A DNA stretch of 64,000 bases from Acidobacteriota bacterium (GCA_016718135.1 JADKEF010000016.1:62001-126000); one strand, 5' to 3'. Counted from the stretch's first letter, positions 53,285 through 62,731 are shown. Numbers and translations are program-made. The notes: generated by a model from the letters alone, not told the origin.

Positions 53285-54466
53285 CTACCTTCTAAACAAT
53301 GCCGGAACCGGAATATCTCCGCTGGCTCCCCAATAGTCGTCTCTAAGCCCGTTACTGCTGCCGCTTTTGCGGATATACCAGTGGCCGTTTGAGGGGCGCC
53401 AGACGGCAATGTCTACTTTGCCGTCGGCGTCGTAGTCGTTTTGGACTGGAATGTCGGTAGAGGCGTCGCCGGATGGTGTTGAGGTCGCGGTCGAGGTGTT
53501 CGCGGCGTTTGCGATGATCCAGCTTGCACCGCTTCGGAGGGCGTAATTGGCTCTGCCGTCGCCATCGTAGTCGGCACTTACAGGTTTATCTCCTGACGAA
53601 CCAAATGTGTGCTGAGCGGCCTGTCCGTTGCCCGACAATAGCGAATAGAAAGTATTCGAGCTGTTTCGCCAGAGGGTGATGTCGGCCTTGCCGTCACCGT
53701 CGTAATCAGCCGGAGCGGGAACGTCGCCGGATGCTCCGAACGTTGTGTACCAACTCGTCTGCGTCGAACTCTTAAAAACGTAAAATGTCGCCGTCGAATC
53801 ACGCCATGTTGCGATGTCGCTCTTGCCGTCGCCATCGTAATCTGCGACAACGGGAAGATCGGTAGTGCCGCCAAAATCCATATAGGTCTCGGAGCCGTTC
53901 GAACTGTTCACGATGTACCACATGTGGTTCGACTGCCGATAAACTGCAAAATCCGTTTTGCCGTCGCCATCGAAATCGCCCTGTACTGGAATGTCGCCGT
54001 TGGCGCCCCAACCGTAGAACGTCTGAGCCGATCCCGGACCGCCAAGAACGTACCAAGTCCCATTCGACGGACGCCAAACCGCAAGATCGGCGGGCGGTGC
54101 GGCATTCGCATTTGCATCTTCGACTGCCAGCAATCTTGACCCTGCGTAGATATATTCCTTGCTCAACTGCGGCGTCGGCGACGGAGCAAGCGGATTCCAA
54201 GTGCTTGTCGCGTTGAGCGGCAAAGGCTTTCCAAACCAGCCCGACCTTTTGCCTGTCATCGCGTCCGTTCGCGGAAACCAACCGTTCGACGCAAAGATGC
54301 CGATCGTGAGAACAAGAATGAACATTGCTCCGCCGATCGCCCATAACTTACTTCGTCGATGCTCGCTGGAGCTTGGCTCTGTGGTGTGAATCTCCGCATT
54401 CGCGACAGACGACAAACTCATTTCTACGATCTCAGGCGCACTTCGCCTAGCTTTGCGTTTGGACAT
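53285..54466 (-). CDS. Membrane-anchored FG-GAP propeller with Rhs-like motif, upstream of Rhs
   Basis: 393 aa from the ATG at 54466, which has GGAGG just before it. One membrane anchor lies at about residues 43-63 (LWAIGGAMFILVLTIGIFAS). A proline-rich linker and the short motif YIYAGSRLLAVED follow; that motif resembles SYLYAGSQLPATE of the Rhs core. The remaining 280 residues hold FG-GAP repeats (GDFDGDGKTD, DYDGDGKSD, DYDGDGKAD, DYDGDGRAN, DYDADGKVD) with the signature WRPSNGTWYV, ending in a final blade. It lies 40 bases before the Rhs gene on the same strand and may display or bind the Rhs product. Confidence 0.8.
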   Translation of the reverse strand: MSKRKARRSAPEIVEMSLSSVANAEIHTTEPSSSEHRRSKLWAIGGAMFILVLTIGIFASNGWFPRTDAMTGKRSGWFGKPLPLNATSTWNPLAPSPTPQLSKEYIYAGSRLLAVEDANANAAPPADLAVWRPSNGTWYVLGGPGSAQTFYGWGANGDIPVQGDFDGDGKTDFAVYRQSNHMWYIVNSSNGSETYMDFGGTTDLPVVADYDGDGKSDIATWRDSTATFYVFKSSTQTSWYTTFGASGDVPAPADYDGDGKADITLWRNSSNTFYSLLSGNGQAAQHTFGSSGDKPVSADYDGDGRANYALRSGASWIIANAANTSTATSTPSGDASTDIPVQNDYDADGKVDIAVWRPSNGHWYIRKSGSSNGLRDDYWGASGDIPVPALFRR

Positions 54467-54481
54467 ATTCCTCCATTTCAA

Positions 54482-54835
54482 GTTCGTGAGAACTCTCTTC
54501 TATTTTTCTGCTTAGCTGGGAAGTCCGGGGAAGCGATTCGTTCGGGGAAGGAAAAGCAGGAGTTCAGGAGCTATTTTAGTAAAACTAGATCTAAAACAAG
54601 CTCTTGGGAGGCTGTCTTAAATTGCAACTCACTGTTGAGCCGCCATTTTCCGAATTGGGTATAGATTGTAAAAATAAGGGAAACGTTGCCAATAAACTTT
54701 AGGCGGTATAAAAAGAGCGTCCGGCCTGGCAATCACATTCCACCTCTTGATCATCAGACGGGAAGATCCCGTATGCGAAACCACAGACGGAGGTTCCGTC
54801 GTACCCGAACACTATCCGAGAACGACCGGATGTAA
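54482..54835. other. 354-base gap upstream of the FG-GAP/Rhs operon
   Basis: No gene seen. It should hold the promoter of the FG-GAP/Rhs operon, but I find no good -35/-10 pair. Two small hairpins, ACGGGA/TCCCGT near 54760 and GACGGA/TCCGTC near 54790, lie just after the metallophosphatase stop; neither has a T run. Confidence 0.4.
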
Positions 54836-56821
54836 TTAATCTCCATGCAAACGACTCACGTCCGACAGCTCGATCACGACCGGCTCCTCGATCAAGCGTT
54901 GGCCGAGGTCGCGTATCGGGACGATCGCCGGTGTATCCTGATCGGCATTTGCATCCACATAATCATCGTTTGTTTTCCAATCTGATCTTTTTGGGGCCTC
55001 GTCAATGCCGATAGGATAGATCGTAATTTTGTCGCTTTCAATTTTGAACCTGATAAAGTGTCGATAACTGTCAAGTCGCATCGCGCTGAAGGCCGCATTC
55101 GACTCATCTCCCCAAAACCACGAGGCGGCAGTTAAATAGATACCCCAGATCGATCCACCAATAAACCCTAAGAGAAGCAGTCCAAGACTCAAGAGGAGAA
55201 AGTACACAAGGTCCGCAAAAATGCCCGACGGCGTCAAGTATGCAGCCAAAACCGAAATCGAAGAGACCCCAACCGTCAGAACCAGAACATGGGCTATCCA
55301 GTGCAAGGTCACGACGTGAAGTTTTCGAGAAGCCAAAAACGCTGCCAGCACGAGCGATCGCTCCGCAGCTTGGGCGGTATATCGCCGAAGCTTTGAGGAT
55401 GACGTTTCCCGCAATCGCCATTTCTGAAGTTTTTCGGACGCGCGTTTCTTCCAGCCCGGTATGTCAACTCTAATTTCAGCTGAGAAAAAGAAAACGAGAA
55501 ACAAGGAGAACGCCACTATCACGAAAACTGGGCTCGGGGCGACCAGCCAGATTTGGGTGACCAACCGATCTAAGAACCGAGCGTCTGCCCCGACGCTTCC
55601 ATAACCATTCCAAGCAAGAATCAACAGACCGCATACTAAGTAGAGCAGGCCGAGGACCAGGCAAAAATCTGGATTCTTATACCAAAACCACAGGTTGCCC
55701 AAAGCCAGCCGCTTGCTAACCGATTGAGCTGGATACATTGCTTTTTTTGATTCCGCAACGGCACCGTTCCTGGCGATCTCCAATGTATCTTCATCGCCGC
55801 TAGCTCCCGGCCACTTAGTACTAATTGTGTCACTTAGATGATGGGTAGGATGAAGGAAGGCTCCGCCACCGCCAGCAGTAATAAATTGCGTTCCTGTTTC
55901 CTTCCCTACGTAGCGACTGTAGTGGTGGAGGTCGCCGGAAATCACTACCGGAATCTTCGCTCCGGCGCATCCGGTGAGGAGGATGTCTGCGACGTAATGT
56001 AGAGCACGGTAGTATTCTTCCTGACCTTTCTTATCGCCAGCGATGTCGGCCTTTAACCAAGTCGGAACCGAAGCGCAAAGGATGACTTTCGCATCGTTCG
56101 GCATTTTGCTAGCAACCGTTGTGAAGTAGTCGGCTTGAGGTTTATCAATGTCTTCCCCCAACTGAGAGTCAAAGCCCCAGATCCACCAGTTCTGGCCTAG
56201 ATGGATAGCGAAATAGCTGCGCTTTTGCGACGCTACCCAGCTACCAACGAAAGTTTCGCGGCCCCGACAAAAATTTGCAAGAAAGAGGTTCAGACCGTCA
56301 TACCAGTCATGATTGCCTGGTATGAGATACACCTTGGGATGGCAAGCGTCCGGCTTTGGAGTTTTTGGAAATGCCGCCTTATAAGGACGAAGCATTCTCT
56401 TTTTATATTCCTCCCGGCTTGCGTCCGGGTAGACCTGATCTCCACCCATTACAAGACAATCTGCGCGAGGAAGAGACTCATTGGTGCTCACCTGGATTCT
56501 TTTCTGTCCGATCAGATAGGCGATCGCATAAGTGGAGTCAAAGCCATCACCAAGGTCTGCCACGTAGTCCAGCCAAATGGCTTCCTTATCCTTTTCTCCA
56601 CAAACGCCCGTCTTACCACCGCAACACTCCTCTATCAGAGTGTCGGCGATGATCGGCGAATCAAGGGCCGCATGGACCAAACGTCGGTCGGCGTATTGTC
56701 CAAATAGGGTTGAATCAATGACCTTCTTAGCGGTTTTTAACAGCACAACTGGACTAAACCAGTGAACCATTCCCCGGTACTCATTACAGTCATTTAGATC
56801 TTGCGGAAAGTTCTTTCCCAT
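54836..56821 (-). CDS. Membrane metallophosphoesterase downstream of an Rhs fragment
   Basis: 661 aa from the ATG at 56821, which has GGAG seven bases upstream. The calcineurin-like core covers about residues 80-350, with VMGGDQVYP (metal Asp), PGNHDWYDGL (GNHD) and SGDLHHYSRY (GDxHH). The C-terminal half has two groups of membrane segments (about residues 385-450 and 515-580) and a soluble tail. Such enzymes cleave phosphodiesters or phosphomonoesters with two metal ions; the substrate is unknown. It follows an Rhs C-terminal fragment by 230 bases, in the place where other units of this array carry partner genes. Confidence 0.85.
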   Translation of the reverse strand: MGKNFPQDLNDCNEYRGMVHWFSPVVLLKTAKKVIDSTLFGQYADRRLVHAALDSPIIADTLIEECCGGKTGVCGEKDKEAIWLDYVADLGDGFDSTYAIAYLIGQKRIQVSTNESLPRADCLVMGGDQVYPDASREEYKKRMLRPYKAAFPKTPKPDACHPKVYLIPGNHDWYDGLNLFLANFCRGRETFVGSWVASQKRSYFAIHLGQNWWIWGFDSQLGEDIDKPQADYFTTVASKMPNDAKVILCASVPTWLKADIAGDKKGQEEYYRALHYVADILLTGCAGAKIPVVISGDLHHYSRYVGKETGTQFITAGGGGAFLHPTHHLSDTISTKWPGASGDEDTLEIARNGAVAESKKAMYPAQSVSKRLALGNLWFWYKNPDFCLVLGLLYLVCGLLILAWNGYGSVGADARFLDRLVTQIWLVAPSPVFVIVAFSLFLVFFFSAEIRVDIPGWKKRASEKLQKWRLRETSSSKLRRYTAQAAERSLVLAAFLASRKLHVVTLHWIAHVLVLTVGVSSISVLAAYLTPSGIFADLVYFLLLSLGLLLLGFIGGSIWGIYLTAASWFWGDESNAAFSAMRLDSYRHFIRFKIESDKITIYPIGIDEAPKRSDWKTNDDYVDANADQDTPAIVPIRDLGQRLIEEPVVIELSDVSRLHGD

Positions 56822-57051
56822 ATTTTTACTCCGGAACAGCTCTGAATCGACGAGATACCGTTTGCCAGAAAAAAGTTCGCTATTTATGTTAATTTTAACG
56901 ACGGGAACAGCTTGGCGTGGTCGTATTCGCGGAAGTATGTGCTGGTTTGGTGTCCAAGTCAAGAGGCGGTGAACTTCGCCGAGACGTCGTTGGGATGAGC
57001 AACTCCGCAATTGGGAGCTGGAGTTCCGTAGGACACTGCTTCCCTATGAAA

Positions 57052-58690
57052 TTACATTCTGATATGATTCCCACGTAAAATTTCAGATTTTCGTTGAGGA
57101 GGCTGACGATAGGTAGCCAAGGAACAAAATGCTGCCCCGAGTGTTTCGACACGCAGCCGACCCGCGCCATGTTCTGTAACATGTGCGGCTGTCGGAGTTT
57201 TGGTTACCTTAAAACCTTCGTCTTTCCCGTTCGGAGTCGTCTCAACCTTGTCCGGCTCAGATTTTTCTAACCCCTGAGCATCACCAAGTGTACCTTCTTT
57301 TGATTTTGTCTCATCTATTTCTCCTTTGAGATTCCTTATAGGAGCGGGTTCCACCTTACCCATCTCTTCTGGTTTCTTTCCGCCCTCAGTATCGGAATTA
57401 ACAATGTAGGAATAGGTGATCTGGAACCTACCGCCCACCGGAACTTCGTCATGAATGGTCTTGTCCAGATACGTTGTTTTAACCGACAGAATTTTTGGTT
57501 CGGTTGTGTAAACTTTTATTGGCTTTTCCTGCTGTTCCGGCTTCTTGCCAGATTGCATCCCATTCGGATCCGTCAAGACTAACGGCTGGTTCATGGTATA
57601 CGAATACCGATTAAACGTCTGCGGATTTGCGGATTTACCCGATGCCAGCAGCGGATCGATGGCAGTAAACCGCCCATGTTGATTCTGATACATCCTCGCT
57701 TCAGCGAAGTCCAGTCCCGTTTCGGTGTCTTTTTGGTAGCCGGTGAAGCGTTGGCGGACGGCGTCGGTGCCGGTGGTGGAGTAGTTGTCGCTTGTTTTGC
57801 GGTACGTGCCGTCGGCGAAGAGTTCCTCGCCGAACGGGAGGAAGTCACGACGTGATACAACCGTGCCTGAGCCGTTTACGACCACACGCGGAGAGCCAAG
57901 GTGATCGGTCACGGTGTAGTTCGTAGCCGTCGAGGTCTCGGTCGCAGGCAGTTGGCTCCCGGCGTAGAGATAGCTTGTGACAAGCGCGTTCGTGCTCGAA
58001 TTCCGTTCCTCGACCAGCCGGCCGGTCGAGTAAACAAAAACGGGCGATTCCGAACCCGTTACCTTCTTTACGCGTTTGCCCTCGCCGTCATAGCTGTATG
58101 TGCCGATCAAGGTCTTTCCGAGCTTTGCTTGTGTCTGTTTATTATCTCCGTTGAACGTAAACTGGCGACCTCCGCTGGTCGGGTCTTCCGTTATGTTTCC
58201 ATTCTTGTCGAATGTGTAGTTTTGTCCTGTGTTGAAGCGGTTGGTGGCAGCATTTATCGTCGGATTCGAGACCGCCGTGTTGCCAAGAACATTCTGTGTA
58301 AAGCTGCTGCGATTACCATAGCGGTCATAGCCCCAATTCTGTATCCAGGTCTGAGTTCCGTTGACGGTCTCTTTCGCCTCGCTGATGCGATCCAATGAAT
58401 CGTATTTGTAGCCCTGAACAAAAGGATTCGCCAAACCGCTGAAATTCACGGTTTGCTTTGCGATGTTTCCGTTGTTCTTGCTCGCATCCACACTGCCGCC
58501 CGACTGGAGTTCGCCGTACTCGTTCGCGAGGCTGAAAACATTACTCGCCCCCTGCGTCGTTCCAAGTTTGAATTCCGTCACCTTCAAGCGGTTATTGATC
58601 ACAGCGGTTTCCCACAGATTGTTGCCCAGCTTTAGCTGCTGTACCTTCTTGTCTGCCGCATAGGTGAAGTTATCGGCGAAACTAGGCTGT
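57052..58690 (-). pseudogene. Rhs C-terminal fragment with unrecognised tip
   Basis: The Rhs frame opens abruptly at about 58690 (SFADNFTYAADKKVQQLKLG, matching SYADSFSYNPAGALTTLQLG of the full-length protein) right after the stop of the next gene. No start or N-terminal half exists. YD repeats and the core end are intact: YLYAGSQLPATE, DHLGSPRVV, FTGYQKDTETGLDFAEARMY, HGRFTAIDP and TDPNGM. The tip of some 150 residues is charged and Pro/Lys-rich (KPIKVYTTEPKILSVKTTYL, GKKPEEMGKVEPAP) and may itself be truncated. A silent tip cassette is likely. Confidence 0.75.
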
Positions 58691-58702
58691 GTGCCTCTTC
58701 GA

Positions 58703-59131
58703 CTATTTAGGAACTTTCCGATTTGAGGGTCTCAGTAAAATCAGCCAGCAAACTATTTGTCCGAGAAGGTAAAACAATATGCCGAAAATGAGCACGCTTG
58801 GACGCCTCGCCAAGACTCGACCCAGCCCCTCATCGGCACTTGGACTCGATAGGTACTTAGTGATTTCCTCACCTGCGAAAATGCCGGTTATAGCGTAATG
58901 AAGCGTCATGAGGCCGAGTATGAAGAAACCGATAGGGCTCTTCTCGGTAGTAGTATTGCTTGCCCTCCAAACAAGAGCCGCTATCATACAAAGCCAACCC
59001 AAACCGAAAAGCCTAAATGGAGATATCAGGAGGAAAGTCCCTCGTCCCTCCAAACCTACGCCATCTACTCCAAAATAGAGTTGAAGTAGCGTGTAAACGA
59101 AACAAAAGAGTATTACTTTGCGCCTGCTCAT
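58703..59131 (-). CDS. Four-helix membrane protein, candidate immunity to the phospholipase-like tip
   Basis: 142 aa with four membrane segments (VILFCFVYTLLQLYFGV, LFGLGWLCMIAALVW, IGFFILGLMTLHYAITGIFA, VLIFGILFYLLGQIVCWLI). No family recognised. Its ATG overlaps the stop of the Rhs tip gene upstream by 4 bases, the closest coupling in the array. A small polytopic protein encoded this way fits an immunity protein against a membrane-attacking toxin. That is inference from position and topology. Confidence 0.7.
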   Translation of the reverse strand: MSRRKVILFCFVYTLLQLYFGVDGVGLEGRGTFLLISPFRLFGLGWLCMIAALVWRASNTTTEKSPIGFFILGLMTLHYAITGIFAGEEITKYLSSPSADEGLGRVLARRPSVLIFGILFYLLGQIVCWLILLRPSNRKVPK

Positions 59132-59982
59132 AACTGTCGCCTGACTGGCTGATGTCGTTTCTTCGTCTGCTCAATGATGAACATGCGAAGATTCCATGCG
59201 TCATAAGCAGCCTTCATCTCGTCTAGGATTTTCGGTTTATCATCATCTTTAGCTCGAACCCAACGAGCGATATACGGCTGTATAAGAGCAACCGGAATTG
59301 CTCGTCCAAACGCTGCATAGCGGCCTGATCGCTCCATTCTGCTCCTCGCTTCAAGTAACCTGCTAATTGTGTCCGCAGCCATCCTTTCGGCCTTGGAGGG
59401 ATTATAATTCGTCTTGTCTACCTTCCGCACTTCCTCCCAGAAGTCGTCCCAACGCGTTAGAATTACGCCTTTTCTAAACCCCGAAGATACCTGGCCCGTT
59501 ACCGGATTAAATCCCTCGTGAGAAAAAGAATCTTGCTGCGCGTGGAAAAAGGTTCCCAAGGCAGAAAGAGCGTCATCGCCGGAATCGACTTCCTTAAGAA
59601 AATTGAACCAGTGCTGAGCTCGGGTGTTCACGGTTGTAAAATGATGCGTCGCACGTGCGTTTACATTCAGTATAGCTTCAGGATCGGTCGAGGGATTCTC
59701 ATCGATATGCTGCGTTGCTCGACCGATTGCCTCCGCGTCACTCTTAGAAAACCCCACCATTTGGGCTAATGCCGTTGTCAGTTCTTGGTGAACATCCTTT
59801 TCATAACGCCCATCACGATCCACGTACCTTTGCGGATTATTCAAGGCATAACGATAAAGATTGAAAGTTTGAGGGGCGTACAGGTCGGGTGGCATTGAGT
59901 CAGCACTTAAGAAACGTCCGACTGAGGAAGAAAAAAACCTAGCCTGAGCAAAAATCCAGCCCACTCTCGCCGTCTCTTTCAT
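59128..59982 (-). CDS. Rhs C-terminal fragment with zinc phospholipase C-like tip, frameshifted start
   Basis: 284 aa as read. The true Rhs frame begins further upstream (FITGYERDGESGLDF, to about 60010) and joins AQARFFSSSVGRFLSADSM after removal of one base in the A5/T5 run at 59950-59954. The core ends at DRDGRY; the tip of about 225 residues is helical with ATHHFTT and LGTFFHAQQDSFSHEGF. The pattern LGxxxHxxQDxxSH is that of zinc-dependent phospholipase C-type proteins. No N-terminal half is present. It is coupled to the downstream four-helix membrane protein gene. Confidence 0.75.
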   Translation of the reverse strand: MKETARVGWIFAQARFFSSSVGRFLSADSMPPDLYAPQTFNLYRYALNNPQRYVDRDGRYEKDVHQELTTALAQMVGFSKSDAEAIGRATQHIDENPSTDPEAILNVNARATHHFTTVNTRAQHWFNFLKEVDSGDDALSALGTFFHAQQDSFSHEGFNPVTGQVSSGFRKGVILTRWDDFWEEVRKVDKTNYNPSKAERMAADTISRLLEARSRMERSGRYAAFGRAIPVALIQPYIARWVRAKDDDKPKILDEMKAAYDAWNLRMFIIEQTKKRHQPVRRQL

Positions 59983-60161
59983 AGCCGGTTATGAACGCGC
60001 AATTCGGGGTTTGTTCGCGTTGCGTTTTGTGACTCGCGCGTGTTCGGTTTTCAAAGATCGGCGGCTAAGAAGCAGCTAAAGAAAAAGCACTTTGTGTGCC
60101 GGATCGATTATAGCTTTAACCGGCTTATTCAGCTATGTGCTTTGAGGTTTTTCTTAGGTTT

Positions 60162-61077
60162 TCAGTTGCTTTGCCAACCGCTTTTTTTATATCCGAGATT
60201 TCGACCTGGGGTGTAGATCTGTGTCGTATCGAGGCTGGAATGTCCGAGCAGTTTTTGGATGTGCCGGAGGCTTGCTCCGTGCCGCAGAAGATGCGTTGCG
60301 CAGGCGTGGCGGAAGGTGTGAACGGTCGCTTCGAGCCGGGCAGCCTGGGCGTGATTTTTGACGATGCTCCAGATTTGCGGATAGGAAAGACGGCGGGCCG
60401 TGACGGACAGGAAAAGGGCTGTCGGGTTTGCGATTGGGCGTTTCTTTCGGCTTCGTCCCTTGCCCCAATACGTGCCGCTCATCAGCTCTACCCGTGCCTC
60501 TCCGATATACTTTTCCAGCCAATCGGAAGCCGTCGCGGTGAGCGGCACGATGCGTTCTCTTTTGCCTTTTCCCTCGCGGATGCGAAGCGTTCTGCCGTCG
60601 AAGTCCCGCATATTCAAGCGGTGAAGCTCGCCGTGTCTGATGCCCGTTGCATAGAGAGTTTCGAGGATGCTGCGGTCTCTGATTCCGATCGCTTTCGAGG
60701 TGTCGCACTGTTCGATTATGCGCGAGATTTCTGCTTCGGTCGGCACGATCGGAAGCGTGGCGGCGGCCTTCGGCAGCTGGAAGTTTTCGGCGATGTTGGT
60801 CAGCACTTTATTCGAGTTGTAAAGCCATTTGAAGAAGCGTCTGATACGCGAGACGGCTTGCCTGAGTGATGAGTTTTTCTGCTCGGTGTGCTTCGATAGG
60901 TGAACGAGATAAGAGTTTAGATTTGCTTCCTCGACCTCGCTCCAGCGCTTGAGAAAGAAGGCTTCCTGGAGATAAAGCTGCAAGCCGTTTAAGGCTCTCT
61001 CGCTCGATTTCCGCAGGTTTTTTGAATAGCCTTTTGCTTCGAGTTCCGATGAGGTATTTTTCGATCTCCTTGTTCAC
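60162..61077 (-). CDS. Tyrosine recombinase/integrase, one frameshift near the start
   Basis: About 300 aa. The first ten codons (MNKEIEKYL, from 61077) and the rest are in different frames; skipping one base near 61053 gives a continuous SAM-like N-terminal domain (ELEAKGYSKNLRKSSERAL). The catalytic domain is complete: Arg in TGIRHGELHRL, Lys in EGKGKRERIV, HTFRH, LGHSSLDTTQ and the nucleophile Tyr in TTQIYTP. Members cut and rejoin DNA at attachment sites. If the frameshift is real, an internal start (60983) would give a shortened protein. It lies between the Rhs array and a second, decayed recombinase. Confidence 0.85.
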
Positions 61078-61251
61078 ATCGAACGCGATTTGTATACAGA
61101 AGTGACAGCGTAAAGCCTTTATCGGGAATGCTTATAGGAAAAGCTGCGGTCTGTAACTTTGGTAACAACGTGTAACTCGTTGTACTGCCTCATTTAGCCC
61201 GATTACAAACGGCAGATTTTGGTCTATCCTGTCGTACAGTTTGAGAGCGGC

Positions 61252-62231
61252 TCACGCGCACTTTTCGAAACTACCGTTTTTCCCTCGGATGACAGCGCGA
61301 AATGACTTCGGCCAGGTCGCCGAGTTCGACGTGCGTGTAGATCTCGGTTGACGACAAACGGCGGTGTCCGAGAAGCTTTTGTATCTGCCGGATGTCGGCT
61401 TTTCCCTTGAGCAAATGAGGTGGCGGCTGAACGCCAGAGTGTGCGGCGTGACGTGCTTTTTTATACGGGCGTTTTTCGACCACTTTCCGACGATTCTTCG
61501 GATGTCGTCCGCGTCGAGCGGACCGCCCGAACGCGACGACACAAACAGACGGATTTGTCCCAGGCCCGATGCGAAAGTTGGCCGCGCCTGCTCAAGATAA
61601 AGTTTCAGGGAAACAAGCGCCGATTGGGTGAGCGGAACCAGCCGCGTCTCATCGCCTTTGCCGTGCTCGATTCTCATTGTTCCGGTCTGCATTTCTACGT
61701 CGTAGATCGTGAGAGAGACAAGCTCGGCCCGGCGGATTCCGGTTGCGTACATCACTTCGAGTATTGCACGGTCCCGAATATCCCTCGGCTTCTCCGTTGG
61801 AACGCTCTCTATCAGCCGTTTCGCCTCGGCGGGCGTGAGTATGTTGCGGGAGCATCTTCGGCTGCTTCGGCATCTGGATCGACGCTGACGGGTTATGAAC
61901 GATCAAGCCTTCCTGCCACAGCCACAGAAAGAAGCGCTTCATCGCGGCCAGCTTGTTGGCCTGAGCACCGGCGCAAAGCCTTTGCTTTTTCCGGCCGGTT
62001 TTTTCGTCTTCGGTTTCGAGCCGGTAAAGCGAGATTTGATACTGCGAAAGATGCGCCGCGGTCACGTCGGCGATTGAGTTCAAGGCGGTGTTTTCGGTGA
62101 GCCAGTCGAGAAAGACTTGAGCATCGCGGTCGTAGGTTTACAAGCGTCGCCGGCGAGTAGTTTACAGCCGTCAGATACTCGATAAAAGCCCGCATCAACT
62201 CCAGTTTTTGCTTTTGATTCGTCGTCCACAT
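61252..62231 (-). pseudogene. Second tyrosine recombinase, three frameshifts
   Basis: Pieces in different frames join in order: MWTTNQKQKLELMRAFIEYL, then after about 62137 YDRDAQVFLDWLTENT and NKLAAMKRFFLWLWQEGL, then after about 61847 ILTPAEAKRLIES and TGIRRAELVSL (catalytic Arg), then after about 61415 KADIRQIQKLLGHRRLSST and EIYTHVELGD (Tyr). The HxxR box lies at the last breakpoint and reads HTLAF, so the Arg is lost or displaced. Not expected to be active unless the shifts are assembly errors. It is related to, but distinct from, the recombinase at 60162. Confidence 0.8.
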
Positions 62232-62340
62232 CTTGCGCCAATGCCTCCTGACTCGACAGTTATTTCTTTAGAAAAGAAGTAACCGATGAGCTTTTTTCTT
62301 TAGCCGCGATTTATTTTTCCCTTTAAAAGCTTTCCGATGA

Positions 62341-62444
62341 CCACAAGGTCGGCTTAGTAGTTTTTCTGCCTGCAATTAACCTTGTGATTCGGCCACCACA
62401 AGGTACCCTCAAGGTGTCGTTTTTTACCACAAGGTCCACAAGGT
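62341..62444. repeat. CCACAAGGT iteron-like repeats
   Basis: CCACAAGGT occurs at 62341-62349, 62396-62404, 62427-62435 and 62436-62444 (the last two in direct tandem), with a variant CCTCAAGGT at 62407-62415 and an inverted AACCTTGTG at 62378-62386. The block sits between the recombinases and the ATPase gene, in a 500-base stretch (62232-62731) without a gene. It is flanked by two copies of GCTTTTTTCTTTAGCCGC (about 62290 and 62451). Confidence 0.7.
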
Positions 62445-62731
62445 CGCGGGGCTTTTTTCTTTAGCCGCTTCTTCTGGTTTTCTACGCGGCCAACCGAGGG
62501 CGCCGACCTTCCACCAGATAGCCGTGCGAACGAGCGGAGTCGGGCTGCGAGGAACGAGCGCCCGCGTAGCGAGAGAGCAGGAGCGGACGGCGTACGATAA
62601 TGAGCTTTTTATGTTGTCCGGCTGCTTTTTGGCCGGGCGACATAAAAAGGATTATCGGATGACGGCAGCGACGTGAGCGGAGGCCTCCGAAGCGAACATA
62701 CGGCGGGCGTTACCTACACGGGTTCGCTGGC

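Noticed and set aside
44704..59982. Reading the Rhs tips as Tc toxin components
   Set aside because: Core endings fit Rhs/YD toxins, but no TcA-like gene is in the window; only the FG-GAP plus Rhs pairing recalls TcB/TcC.
60135..60869. 244-codon plus-strand open frame
   Set aside because: Antisense to the recombinase catalytic domain with intact R, HxxR and Y motifs.
61420..62100. 226-codon plus-strand open frame
   Set aside because: Antisense to the decayed recombinase.
62341..62444. Possible CRISPR array
   Set aside because: Repeats are only nine bases, with uneven spacing and one inverted copy; no cas genes are present.
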